A DNA stretch of 64,000 nt from Siniperca chuatsi (lineage: Eukaryota > Chordata > Actinopteri > Centrarchiformes > Sinipercidae), in NCBI RefSeq assembly GCF_020085105.1, contig NC_058045.1, positions 19,174,333 to 19,238,332 on the forward strand, written 5' to 3'. Position 1 is the stretch's first letter; every line of letters starts with the position of its first letter. The notes under the pieces are model-generated. The model did no database searches. It had not been told where the DNA came from and saw nothing but the letters and a program-made list of their open reading frames with translations. Shown piece by piece: positions 13,091 through 24,364 of this stretch. The position numbers and the translations under genes were made by a program.

Positions 13091-14599
13091 CTTTAGATAA
13101 TCTTCAAATTGGAAGTCTAGTCACACATCTTAGTGTGTTCTGCAGAAGTTGTACAATCCCAAGCGAACACAAGAGACTTTGAATAACAACTTGTCTAAAC
13201 ACAATTTCCTGGCTGATTTCATTGATTATTTCTCTAACTTTCTGCTCTGTCACCGCGATGGCTCACAGTTTGCTTAAACTCAAACGCACATGCAGCACAG
13301 ACAGAGACAGACATGCACTCGCAGCTCAAACACGCCCACCCACACACACACAGATGGTCTGAGAGATGCTTCGACAATTAAGCTGATCCATTTAAAGTAT
13401 CTCACTGTAACAAGCTGAAGGAAGCCTGCTGCTAGATCTTGCTGTTCTCTGAGGCGTGCTGATTCCTTGTCGCTCTGTCGGGCCTCCCGGGGGCCTTTCT
13501 GTGTGACCGAGCCCTTTCTTAATTACACCTGAGAGCACAGAACAGCTGCTCCTCTTCCACATCTGTGTCTCCATCAGTCAGGCCTGTGAAGGGGCTTATG
13601 TAAAGCAAGCTGGCAAATATGGAAGACCCTCTCTCTCCCTCCCCCTCCCTCCTTCTCTCTTTCGCTCATCTGATTCCTCTGTGCTTCACAAGTAACAAAT
13701 GTCTGTGAAAGTCCCATGATTTTGTATCAAGTTGTCAGCTACACTTTGACCTGACCTTTTTTCTCTGGCAACAGACATTGCTCAACTTGTCCTGAGAGCG
13801 TTGATGATCATGAATGTCGTAATAAAGTTATTTTTGCAAACAAAGCATGACCTTGTGGGTAGAAGGTCTGAATTTCTCCTCTTACTCATAGCTATCGTGG
13901 TTAATACATAGCTCACCTCCATGACGCTTTTCATAAAATTGGTTGATTTTTAGCCCACGTATTTCTAACACTTTGGATGCATTTTTAATAGAAGTGCTTC
14001 ATCCCAGGGTTCTACAACTGTGGGCTGGGAGACAATAGCAGAGAGCACAGAGCGGGGAAAAAACAAGAAAAGGTTTCTGAAGGACATCAACATTGTATTT
14101 ATTTTTTTATCTGTTTTATAGAAATAATACCAGTAATACCAAATGGACCAGAAGGTCCACCTATTCACTGAAGCTGCAGTATCAGATATTGGCCCAACAT
14201 CTAATTAACAACAAAGATGGAATAAGATTTAATGTTTTATATTTATCAGCTGAGCAAATATTTCCTAACAGAAACCATATTTCTTCTTTGAATGTATTGG
14301 CACTGCTGTGGAACATAAATATTTATCGGGGCACCAAAAGGTTAAGTGTGTGGGAGTAATAGAATCTGGCAGCTGAAAATATTGCTGAAAAACAACATCT
14401 CCAGATTGTTTTTCAAGATGAAGAGCTTCAAGAATATACCAGTGCTTTTTTGCATTCATCACTGGTTGCATTTTGGACATGCAAGAGTGCAGACTGTGAT
14501 TTGAGCTCTGCATGTCAGAAGTAATGTAGCACCATAGTGTTAGGCCTACAGTTAGAGGTAATGTGGTTTATTCAAGATAGTGGAGGCAGAGGAAGACTT

Positions 14600-14781
14600 T
14601 TTGGAAATATGCTTATTCGCTTTTTTGTGTTTCCAGTCTCTGTGCTAAGCTAAGCTAACCGGCTGTTGGTGTTAGCTTCATATTTATTGCACAGACATGA
14701 GAGTGGTATCGATTCTCTTATTTAACTGTGGGCAAGAAAGGGCATTAGCACATTCTCATAATGTCAAACTATTCCTTTAAT
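14600..14781. mobile_element. Single arm of the TTAGCTTAGC fold-back element
   Basis: Matches the right arm of the element at 59,979-60,550: 'gtgctaagctaagctaacc', 'catatttattgcacagacatgagagtggtatc' and the end 'aatgtcaaactattccttta'. No opposing arm is present, so this is a solo or truncated copy. Confidence 0.6.
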
Positions 14782-15894
14782 GCATTTGATTATTTGCTGA
14801 GGTATTGTGACATAGAAATGTAAATGTTATATACATGTGTAACTGCAAACCAAATGTATTGATCAATTTAATGACCTGCAGCTATCTGAGACAGACAGCA
14901 GTCATGCAGATGCACTTTGTATACAGGGAAACATACACTGAACATTTGACCTAGAGAAAAAACATTGCTGAGAACATAAAACTCTTTGAAAGGTCTCCTT
15001 AATGTGTCATATTAAGAGGATATTGAGCTGGGGAACATAGGACTCCGGGAGCATAGAACCTTGGGAACATATATACGCTCCCCTCAACGATTGATGGATG
15101 ATTGATTAAATGGATAATTGCAGTCTCATGATGCAAGAATGAGATGAGCATTTGTTCTCTCAGTTCTGAAGTTCTTCTAACTGAACAAATCACAATCAGA
15201 TTGCAGGATGATGATGAACCATTTTCCAGATCCTAGTTTGAAAGTATTTATTCAAATTCCCATGAGCTTGCTACAAAAGAGACATGAAGTACCTCCGTTT
15301 CCTGAGCTTGACACCATAACAAACTGAGCTGCTCAGTTTTGTGCCAGCTGCTCATATTTTGTTAATAGATAAACTGCACATCCTAGTGTATATTATCATG
15401 TATAATAAAATGCACAATCAATATGAACACAGTCAGCTAGTCAATAACACATACGATCACGTTATATACTGTATCTCATTTTGTGTTTCACAAACATAAA
15501 CTGCAATATTGGATCAATAGTGACGTTCACTCTGCAGCAGTGTGCTGCTGAACTTGCTCAGTACTCATCAGCTACACCAGATATTGATTCGATATTACAG
15601 TTTATGTGTGTAGTGTTCGATGAGATAGCCTAAGGTATGTTTTGATCAAAGATAGGAGAACTTGCACACAGAAATGTAAGATACTTAAACATGTGCATTT
15701 GTCAAGTGCACTGTTCTGCTTGCTTTTCATAGTCAAATAACTCATTCCAGCCTTTTGGAAACATTGAAGTAGTGGTGACAGCTCGAGTCCTCTTGATTCT
15801 CTTAGTTTTTTCTTACAATGAAAAAAGATTATACATGCAGTAAAAGGCCTGGTTCATTCTGAGTTTTTGAGGAATGCACTTAAAACCCATTTTG

Positions 15895-16165
15895 TATGGT
15901 AACTTTATTGTTTTGGTTCACTGTCATCTCTCTCATCAATCTTGACTCCAGGAGCAGCTGTTTTCAGTCAAAAGCTCTAAAACTGATTGTACACTACACT
16001 ATGTTAGCGACCAGCTGGTGGAGCATAGTGGAGCACTTACTGTAGCAGCTAAAGAGCAGTTATTTCTCTGAGGAGTTGGTTAAGAGCAAAAAAGGAGAGT
16101 GAATATTGGTCTTACATTCATCAGGTGACCAGAAACACAACTCAAAAAGTCCATCTGCACTTATA
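15895..16165. repeat. Dispersed repeat, copy 1 of 3
   Basis: Shares a series of blocks with 54,040-54,290 and 56,190-56,650: 'ttattgttttggttcactgtca', 'gcagctaaagag', 'aaaggagagtgaatattg' and 'ttcatcaggtgaccagaaacac'. No coding capacity. The class is unknown to me. Confidence 0.6.
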
Positions 16166-16653
16166 TTCAGTACTTTAATACTTTAATGTGCAGCACAGTA
16201 AAAGTGTCAGTGTCACAGCGAAATGACTTCCTGTTGTCTTTTGACACAGGACCTTCAGGTATTTTTTAGCCGTTATGCTCTGCCTTATTGGCACCAAGCA
16301 ATCTGTTGACAGGTGAGCAGCCTGACTGGTTTTTAATCATCATTTAATGTCACGTTACAACCATACCCCATTGTCGGGCCATCAGATAAGTTCAAAACAC
16401 GGTATAATTTTTTTTACACTGTCTTGGGTGAAAGAAAATTTTATCAGATTCTACTGTAAAAAAATCCAGTATTAGTCATTAGCACTTAAGAAGAAGAGGA
16501 GAGAAAGATGGCATGGACACGAAACTGAAAGTATAAATACGACCGTTTCATAATCACCAATCATTCTCTATCCAACTGAAAACAACTGGATATAAAGATG
16601 ATTTACGGACAGATTTCATAGCACAGTTAATTTAGATATATAATGCCTTGGAG

Positions 16654-18327
16654 CTACTTTACAAAAGCACCATATTCATCATTATGGGTTAACCTCTCAG
16701 TACAATCAGGATTCACATTCATTTTTATGTCCATGGTCGTGTTTAATCCAGACCAAGAGGCTTCTTTGCTCTGCCTTGGTGAGGCCTTTGTTCTCCTCTT
16801 TATTGCAATCACTGCTACAATCACTCCCAACACCAACAGCCCCACCAGTCCTGCCCCCACGGCATATGGAGTAACATTAGAGGCTGCTGACAGCTCAGCT
16901 GTATGGCTAAAGTTTCTGGTCTCTGGTTTAAAGGTCTCAGACACTAAATCATGTCTGCGTATTGTCTTCATTAAGTATAAAGAGATCTCCTGTTTAAAGA
17001 TGCACCTGTGTGTGTCATGCCAGTATTCATCACTGAATTCATCTTCCCCAGTAACCTTCTCAAAATAATCATCTATGAAATTATCATCCAGGAACTCAGG
17101 GCCTCCTAAAACAACACACCGGTACACCCCTTTATCTTCCATCTTCACGTGGGAGATCGCCAGCGAGGCGCCTTTGGCAGACAGAGTCAGTCTGCCATTC
17201 AAATCCTCTGGGATGGGAACAGACTCGTCGTTTGAGTCACAGATAAGTTCATATTCACCTGATGGCTTTAGGCGGTGCCACTGCACCCTTTGGGAATCAT
17301 TTTCTTCGCCAGTACCACAAACTAGCAAGACATTCTCGCCTTCAAAAACAGCTTTGTCTAGGGATTTCATTTTGGGGCAAAGAACCAGCAAGTACTGCAT
17401 TTCAAGCGAAGGGGAGATACATGAATAGTCCCCAATATGTTCATCAGAGACCACAGGAATTACCAATGAGAAGTCCTCTGATTTGTCACCAAATGATATG
17501 TACATGTGATTGTACGTCACGCTGCTAGCATTGATACTCCCCAGTGGTGTCTCCCATTGCTGGTTGTTACCATCAGAGGAGCAATTTAGTACCACTCTGT
17601 CCGCGAGTGAGGCAAAAATTTCCCTACTCTTACTGTGGTCTGGTAGGTACATATTTTGGAAACTGAGACAATTCTTATCTTTGATCACAAGACAGTAAAA
17701 GTGGTGGTTATTCTTTAACACGCTGTTGTCAAGCACGAGCAATGCTCCACTGTCTCTGACTTCCATGACGCCCTCCTCCAGCACAGGGTCCAGCGACACG
17801 CTGCTATCCAGGAAGAGTGTGAGCTTATAAGACGGATACTTTTCATGGTACCAGCGCACAGAGGTTCCCTCCAGACCAATGGAAGTGCTGTTGCACAGAA
17901 GCTCGGTCCCTACATCTTCTTCCTTCACAATGATCTCTTCAGATTCAACCTCCTCATCGCACACAGAGAGCTGCTGTGTGTGCTGGCTGACTAGTTTCTG
18001 GTTCTTCCAGCATTCCCTCCTATAAATCCCTGAGTCCATGTGTGTGAGGTGACTGATCAGCAGCCCTGGCAGGTGCTGATGTTTGCTGATGCGGATGCGG
18101 CCCTGGAGGTCTGCAGGAAGTGTAATGGGTGTGTTATTGTCTGAGGAGTTGCCAAGCAGCTGGTCTCCCTCTGGAGCACACCTATAAACAGCAATATAAT
18201 CCACTCCGAAACAATACCCCATCTCGATAGCGCTGCCCTCTGCTCTGAACACGGGCTCTGCCTCCTCACTGTAGACCTGGTGGACCAGGAAGAAAAGCAG
18301 AAACTCCAGAAACCTGATGGAGGTCAT
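16654..18327 (-). CDS. Intronless four-Ig-domain type I membrane protein, family unassigned
   Basis: One uninterrupted 557-codon frame. Residues 1-20 are a signal peptide. Four Ig-like domains follow. D1 is about 22-122 (Cys39/50/106/123, DSGIY at 98-102). D2 is about 128-230 (Cys145/Cys212, Trp159). D3 is about 232-316 (Cys249/Cys303, Trp258, DYSC). D4 is about 318-452 (Cys337/Cys404, Trp350, DKGVYRC). In D4 a strongly acidic insert (411-438, 12 of 28 residues D or E) carries Tyr421 and Tyr435. Several N-glycosylation sequons are present. The membrane segment is about 487-509, followed by KRR and a tail of about 48 residues ending DEYGAFVK; YGAF fits a YxxPhi sorting signal, and no ITIM is present. 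Family knowledge: teleosts have many Ig receptors, but these normally have one exon per domain. A single exon suggests a retrocopy or ancient intron loss. A cell-surface recognition or adhesion role is inferred; the ligand is unknown. Confidence 0.85.
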   Translation of the reverse strand: MTSIRFLEFLLFFLVHQVYSEEAEPVFRAEGSAIEMGYCFGVDYIAVYRCAPEGDQLLGNSSDNNTPITLPADLQGRIRISKHQHLPGLLISHLTHMDSGIYRRECWKNQKLVSQHTQQLSVCDEEVESEEIIVKEEDVGTELLCNSTSIGLEGTSVRWYHEKYPSYKLTLFLDSSVSLDPVLEEGVMEVRDSGALLVLDNSVLKNNHHFYCLVIKDKNCLSFQNMYLPDHSKSREIFASLADRVVLNCSSDGNNQQWETPLGSINASSVTYNHMYISFGDKSEDFSLVIPVVSDEHIGDYSCISPSLEMQYLLVLCPKMKSLDKAVFEGENVLLVCGTGEENDSQRVQWHRLKPSGEYELICDSNDESVPIPEDLNGRLTLSAKGASLAISHVKMEDKGVYRCVVLGGPEFLDDNFIDDYFEKVTGEDEFSDEYWHDTHRCIFKQEISLYLMKTIRRHDLVSETFKPETRNFSHTAELSAASNVTPYAVGAGLVGLLVLGVIVAVIAIKRRTKASPRQSKEASWSGLNTTMDIKMNVNPDCTERLTHNDEYGAFVK

Positions 18328-21300
18328 GTTGTCCGTCTATCTGTCACAATCTGGTCTGTACTTTCAGTAAGCCTATTTTAATGTATCCACTTTTGGTTTG
18401 TCACTTCAGTTACGCCTCCAGCTAATAAAAGTTTCCTCCTCTTCCACATTCTTCCGTTGGCTTGCACAAATACACTCAGCCTCAGAGTGACAGGCGTAGC
18501 AACACACACATACGCAAACACATCCATACTGGCATGCAGGCACACAGACACGTTAAGTTACTTAATGAGTGACAGGAGTGGGTGGAGAGGCATTGAAGTA
18601 ATTTATGTATTTGTGATAAGTCTGAGACAACTAATAAGGCTAAACAAAAGCCAAGAGACAGAACATAAAAATAAAAAGTTAAGCTCCAGGTTGTGCATTA
18701 ACTGTGCAGCTGGACAGGTTTTCACTCAGCTGTGGGCGTGGTGATTCACCATGCAAGGTCGGGTGACAGCAGTTAGAGGGAGTGTTTATGTGTTTGCAAA
18801 TGCACGCAACAATGCTCTTATTCGTTGAGCAAACTAATCTGAACTAAATCGAGACGTATCAGGTAATCTGTCTCTGTTGCCTGGCAGTTACCGCTTCTTT
18901 TGCAATGTGAGGAAACTAAAGATTCACTGTGTCTTTCATACTGTGCAAGAGTTGAGTAATATTATGTGCAGCATAAAAGCTATAAAATCAAAATGTGTCC
19001 TGTTGTTTCATAATACCATCAAGTCAAACAATATTTAGGAATAGATACATTTGTGCTCATCGCTGCTTCTACTACTGGCCTCATAATGTTGCACTTTGCA
19101 TCATAACAAATGTGTTTCATGTTGTTCATATTTTGTTAAGCTTTTATATTATAACTCTTGTCATTGTTAATGTGTAATCTGGTTTTTAATGACACAACAT
19201 AATGGGAGATCATCTGCCCAATCTGTTAATATGTCACCACAAATGAAAAGTTTGAAGACTTTGATCTGCCATAAAAACAACAGGACCCAGCTGTTATGTT
19301 ACTTGTCATATTACTTGACTTCTTCACTCTACGAAGCTGTAACAGCTCTTAAGCTCCGGCTCCGGCTAATAAATAGCACAAACTAACTGTACTACTCTAA
19401 AAATCAATACTTCTCTCATTGGTGTTTCATTCAAGGTCAAATGCCTGCTTCTTAATTGCACATCAAGAAAATCACAATAGGAAAAACACAAGGTTAAACC
19501 TGTGATATACAATGTAAAGCAGAATTTGCAGCAAGGATGATGATTGTTGTTGAAATGTGAAACAATGACAGGTTTGTTAGTCTGCTTATCAAGAACTCCA
19601 GTGTCCTCATGCTCTTGATAAAGCAGGCTCTCTATCTCTCTGTTTTGGTTTCTCTGGTTGCTAATGCCTGGGGCTTGCTCTATTATTTGGTGACAAAGGA
19701 CAAGCACAACGCCTGGGAAAACCCCGTACTTTAGGCCCCTGTGCAGGAAGAGGGTCAGGTGGTGGCTTTGGTATTATGTAGGGAAATTACGCCGTTTGCT
19801 TTACGAGATCTCTGGCCAGGTTTTAAAAGGTCAGTGAAATTGATGGACTGTGGGAAAAAACCCCAGGGCTCCTACCTGAAGGAGAGATTTTGAGAGTGAG
19901 ACAATGGAGTCGCTTAGCATAGCCAGTGTCTGGAAGACGCCGCCACCATCCTTGTGTAGTAAGTGGACAAGAGAAACTGGAAAGTTCTCTGGACCTTTGT
20001 GATGAGGCATGTTTTACTTCTAAACTCCACAAAGCAGCACCCAGTGTGTGAGCATCTGCAAGAGGTCTGACAGCCTGTGCCACATTTTGCTTGTGTTGCC
20101 CAGTGGCAGTTTGGAAAAGCTTCTCCTTTCCTCTTCCAGTTTGTTGCCTTTGTGCCAACATCTCGTCTGAAGGTTTCTATTTTGTCTCTTGTTGATGCTA
20201 TTGTTCTTTGTGTTTTGGTGACTGTCATGTAACCGTGTTACAGTTGCTACTTTCATTTTTGTGCAACCCCCACAGTGTTCCGGTAATAAAACCAACAAAT
20301 TTACGATAATAATGGGCCGATTTTAATCTATGTTTCAAGTCTAAGCAAGTTATACATTTATCAGAGGGGCTTGACAAAAACTCATAGTCTCTCTGTATTC
20401 AGTATGGACATAATGGATCACAAACACAGCATGGAGCTTGGATTGGATGATTCTTCATACTGACTGTCTCAACTAAGCATTTTTTTTTTTTTACAGCTCT
20501 TGGTTCTGTCTGTCTGCCCACTTTGCTCTGCCAGTGACTTTCGCAGTGATTTGTCTTGCATTTAGTCCTTTCGATTTTTTAAAAATTCCTGCTTATGTTT
20601 TTAGTTCCTCATTCCTGCAGAAACCACAGGAGCAATGTAGCAAGAGAGGGTAGATAATGATGGCGTGACTTTGCTCAAACCCTTGATAAAAGCCATGGAA
20701 ATTGTTGCTGACTGCCAATAAGAGAACAGTGAATGACACTGTTTACTCTGCAGGCCCACATGTTATTCCACACCCCTGCGTCCACTATAAAGAAAGCTGT
20801 CTCCCATGAAACACATGCAAAATCTAATCTATGTCTCCCTTTTCTGTGTTTGTGCTTGGACATGATCTGTCTGAGATACAAACTCTTAATAACAAGATTA
20901 TCAGTAGGCTACACTCTGATGACCAGCTCACTCCTGTCAACTTAGTGGGTATTAAAAAAGAAAGAGGCACCAACCTGTTTTCCTTTGAGGCACATCATAT
21001 GTTTACTAGTACATAAACTATAATGAACCCGGCGACCCACTCAGCAGCAGCAGCAGCTTCTGCGCTGCTGAGGGAACAGCTTGCAGAGCTGGTGATCAAG
21101 CATCATGATTAAGCACCAACTGCGAGAAAACTCTCCGTGTGTTCAGTCCAATTCAGCCCAGTGCTGATTACACTCATCAGGGCCCCGTATGCTGCAGGGT
21201 TTGGAGACGCACCAACTGCTATTTGAGATACAGATTTTTGCCAAAAATATTTAATTACTGGACATATGGGCTGCAATAAAAAGCAGAGCTTTGAAAGGAG

Positions 21301-23177
21301 GAAATAGGGGCAATGGGAGCAGAAAATCAAATAACGCTCACATCGCTAAATCGACTTTTCTACATTCTGCATGAAATTTTTTATTTTTTTTTTTAAATTA
21401 AAGCTATTTCAGGTCACATTTAAATGTATAAGGTCTTAGTTGTTCTGTACCCGTCACCGCCTCTGTGTGACGCTGTAGCACACAAGACAACACAGATAAC
21501 AGCAGAAGAAGAAACCAGTTTCATAACAGAACGTCACATCCTTTGACCGAAGCTAAAGGTAACTCAATTTCTAACAAAACTGTCGATATACTAGCTAGAC
21601 TCTCCACATATCTACACACCTCTGTCAATTGTAACTGGTAGTAATCATGTTAAATCACGCGGTCAAATGACATGATGTCCCGCGATGTAGCGGTACTGCT
21701 CTTGTCTCTTCTAGCAGTTAACTAACTAGCAAGCTAAATACCTCCCATGTTTCTTCAAATAAAATACTGGAGTTAATTCAAGGAGACTTTTATTTTGAAA
21801 TTGTTGACTAAATGTATTTAGTTATCCTCGCAACCTCTGGAAGGATGTTAAGATGGATTTACTCTGCTCAGCGTGACAAGTGCCTAAGTTACACTAAGGC
21901 ACTTAATTATGCTTTTGAATGTGTTATCTGATTCTTATTGGCAATTGGTCATTGACTGTGACCGATGTTTCGGTTCGCTCGTGCTTTCCCACTCTCCCCT
22001 ATGGAACATCTGGAACCAGCTGCACAGAATAACCGTTATCTTCTATCAAATAATGTGTGTTGTGTAGGCAAGGCTGTGATGAGGGACATTACCCATAACA
22101 GCATTAAAAAAAACATCTGGGTACTCCCTGTGTCAAAGCAGGGAGATTAAATTACAAAGTGCTTTTAAGAGATTTAATCGGTACCTAAAGAGTATGTCAG
22201 TTTAAAAATAATACAGGTTGGAGTCCTAAGGTTTTCTGGTGGAAAATGAAAAATGAAGAGACATTTCTGTGAGTATTCTGCCAATACTTTTTTAAAAGTG
22301 AAATTTCATATAAGTAGCACTACTGTGTTTGTTTGTTAAGATGTACTTTTCGTCAATGTGTTTTCTGTGAGAAAGGCCTCTTTGTTTCATCTCCACAATG
22401 TACAGGTCTGTGCATTCCTCATGGATGTGTTTCTGTCTTAGAGTGGGGTTTAAAAAAAACACAAACATATCTTAATTGAATTGTTTGTAGTGGCATGGAC
22501 GGGAAAACCCACTTAAATGGAGTGGAGATGACACATGAGGCGGCAGGTATGACTTTATATGACAGTCAAGTCAATTTTATTTATATAGCCCAATATCACA
22601 AATTTGCCTCAGGGGACTTTAGAATCTGTACAGCATACAACACCCCTATCCTTAGACCCTCAATTAAGATAAGGACACCCCCCCCCCCAAAAAAAACCCT
22701 GGAAAAGAAACACTGGCTGGTAATGTGCATAGGAGGGCACAGAGGGAGACAATAGGAAACTCCCAGAAAGCTCAAGTTCAAGTGAAACTTGAGCCACTGT
22801 GTTTTCACTTGAACCATTAACAGGAAGCTCCAGAAATATCCCCTGGCTGTGCGTAAAGTCAGGATATTGCTGTACAGCATGATATTTATGTGAATAGTGG
22901 AACAAACAATATGAAGAGAGTCGCGATTGTCAGTCTCCTGTTCTGACGGAAGCACATGACTGGCCATGCTAGGCCTCTGGCCTTACAGAACATCACTACA
23001 GCTACAATTGTTTGATTAACGTGTTACTGTGCATCACTTCAACTCTCTGCTCAAGCTGTGATTGTCTAGCTCCCTCTGCTACTTCAGAAGGTGAAGCTAG
23101 TATTTTTAGTAAGTAGTTATGTTAGCTGCCTGCTTGGTTGTCACCCACTGCAGTTCCTTCTTCTCTCTCTCCCCTAG
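18328..23177. other. Intergenic DNA between the Ig gene and mterf2
   Basis: No coding exon is recognisable. The first 150 bases upstream of the Ig gene presumably hold its promoter; no TATA box is clear. About 21,470-21,558 looks like a possible non-coding first exon of mterf2, ending in a donor CTAAAG|GTAACT, with a matching acceptor at 23,177. A dispersed-repeat block duplicated at 27.5 kb occupies 22,359-22,828. The rest is AT-rich, with a GCA run near 21,040. Confidence 0.5.
22359..22828. repeat. Local duplicate block A (partner at 27,455-28,206)
   Basis: Almost the same sequence recurs 5.1 kb away. It includes 'ctccacaatgtacaggtctg', 'ggaaaacccacttaaatgg', the teleost-typical 'ttttatttatatagcccaat' block, a C-run followed by an A-run, and a terminal hairpin formed by 'ttcaagtgaaa' and 'ttttcacttgaa'. 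Relative to its partner this copy lacks about 130 bases near 22,485 and about 130 bases near 22,727. Confidence 0.8.
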
Positions 23178-23203
23178 GTGTTCAGCCTCAGGACTTTTCA
23201 TCA

Positions 23204-24330
23204 ATGTTGCGCTTGTTCAAAACGTCCCTGTGCCTCCGGTGCAAACGTGTCACAGCTCTACCATTAAACCTAAGGCCATGTGCAACACTGAACTCAGCAG
23301 AGAACCAGCAGACCGTGGAGGCTCTCTACGATCTCTCTGTGGACATCCAGAAGGTCCGGAAACTTAACGGCTGGGTCCTGCATCAGAGCCCAGCCTATAC
23401 TAAGGAGGTAGCTGACCTGCTGCAAGACATGGGAGCCTCGGGCTCCATCATTGCCCGGATCCTAGCGGTTCACCCTGAGGCAGTCCTCTGTCACCCAGAG
23501 CAGATGCAGGCTCAGAAGGAGCTGTGGATGTCTGTGTGCCCAAACCAGAAAGAGCTGGTTGGTATCATTGAGAAATTCCCAGCCTCCTTCTTCACCTCCT
23601 CCAGCCACCATGACAACCAGCGGAACAACATCGCTTTCTACCAGAGCTTAAACCTCAACAAGCGAATCATCACCAAGCTCATGGCGAGCGCTCCCCAGAG
23701 CTTCAGCCGGCCAGTAGAGCAGAACGAGGTGATGGTGCGCACCCTCCAGCAGGCCTACCAGGAGCTTGGGGGGGAGGAGGCCAACATGAAGATCTGGCTT
23801 CAGAAGCTGCTGAGCCAGAACCCGTTTGTTCTCCTCAAGCCTCCCGAGGTGCTGAGGCAGAACCTGCTGTTCCTGAGAGACAAGGGCTTCAGCACGGCAG
23901 AGCTCCTCCGCCTCCTCTCCAAACTCAGGGGCTTTGTCACAGAGCTGAACCCGAAAGCATGCGCTGCACCCTGGCGTACTCCCAGGACACCATGGGCTGC
24001 TCCGAGGCAGAGCTGCGGAACATCATCCTCAACTGCCCAGCTCTGCTTTACTACCCTGAAGCAATTCTGGCTGAGCGCTTTAAGGGCCTCCTCAGTGCTG
24101 GGATCAGCATGTCTCAAATCAGAGAGACTCCAACCGTTTTGGAGCTGACCACGCAGATAGTGAATCATCGCATCGAGCTACTGAGGGCTCATCTTTATGA
24201 CGTACGGACAGGTAGTCTGGAGGTCCTAAATGGCACTAAGAAGGACTTTGAGATGAGCTATGGAAAACTACAGCTACGGCGAGAGAGACCACTTTTTAAC
24301 CCTGTCGCCCCTTTAAAAGCAGATGACTGA
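23204..24330 (+). CDS. mterf2: mterf2, mitochondrial transcription termination factor 2, with one apparent frameshift
   Basis: The ATG at 23,204 lies 26 bases inside an exon that begins after a strong acceptor (CTCTCCCCTAG, ending at 23,177). The frame starts MLRLFKTSL, a mitochondrial targeting-like N-terminus. Repeated mTERF helices follow, with strong matches to vertebrate MTERF2 such as VDIQKVRKLNGWVL, EANMKIWLQKLLSQNP and the C-terminal RPLFNPVAPLK. The family binds mitochondrial nucleic acid and supports mitochondrial transcription and respiration. Near 23,950-23,952 the frame breaks: the sequence has AACCCG where AACCCCG would restore frame, so reading passes from frame 2 (to about 23,950) into frame 1 (from about 23,951). 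With that one base the product would be 375 residues (human 385). Both halves are otherwise fully conserved and free of other stops. An assembly or sequencing indel in the C-run therefore seems likelier than an old pseudogene, though a recent loss-of-function allele is possible. Confidence 0.9.
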
Positions 24331-24358
24331 CAGAGGCTGTATGGACTAATGCAAGTGA

Positions 24359-24364
24359 ATTAAA
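24359..24364 (+). promoter_or_regulatory. Candidate mterf2 polyadenylation signal (ATTAAA)
   Basis: ATTAAA lies 29 bases after the mterf2 stop codon. It is a common variant hexamer. It would give a very short 3' untranslated region, so a further downstream site may be used instead. Confidence 0.25.

Larger units (their letters stand above)
8481..16653. other. Intergenic DNA with repeats; no gene seen
   Basis: About 8 kb without a supportable gene. Microsatellites lie at 8,885-8,925 and 13,051-13,090, fold-back repeat material at 10,432-10,910 and 14,600-14,781, and a further dispersed repeat at 15,895-16,165. Open frames here are short, often run through CA/TG tracts, and show no conserved domain. 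The last few hundred bases probably hold the 3' untranslated region of the Ig-domain gene on the minus strand. Confidence 0.6.

Noticed and set aside
16643-17698. Plus-strand frames inside the Ig gene
   Set aside because: Antisense of a well-supported coding exon.
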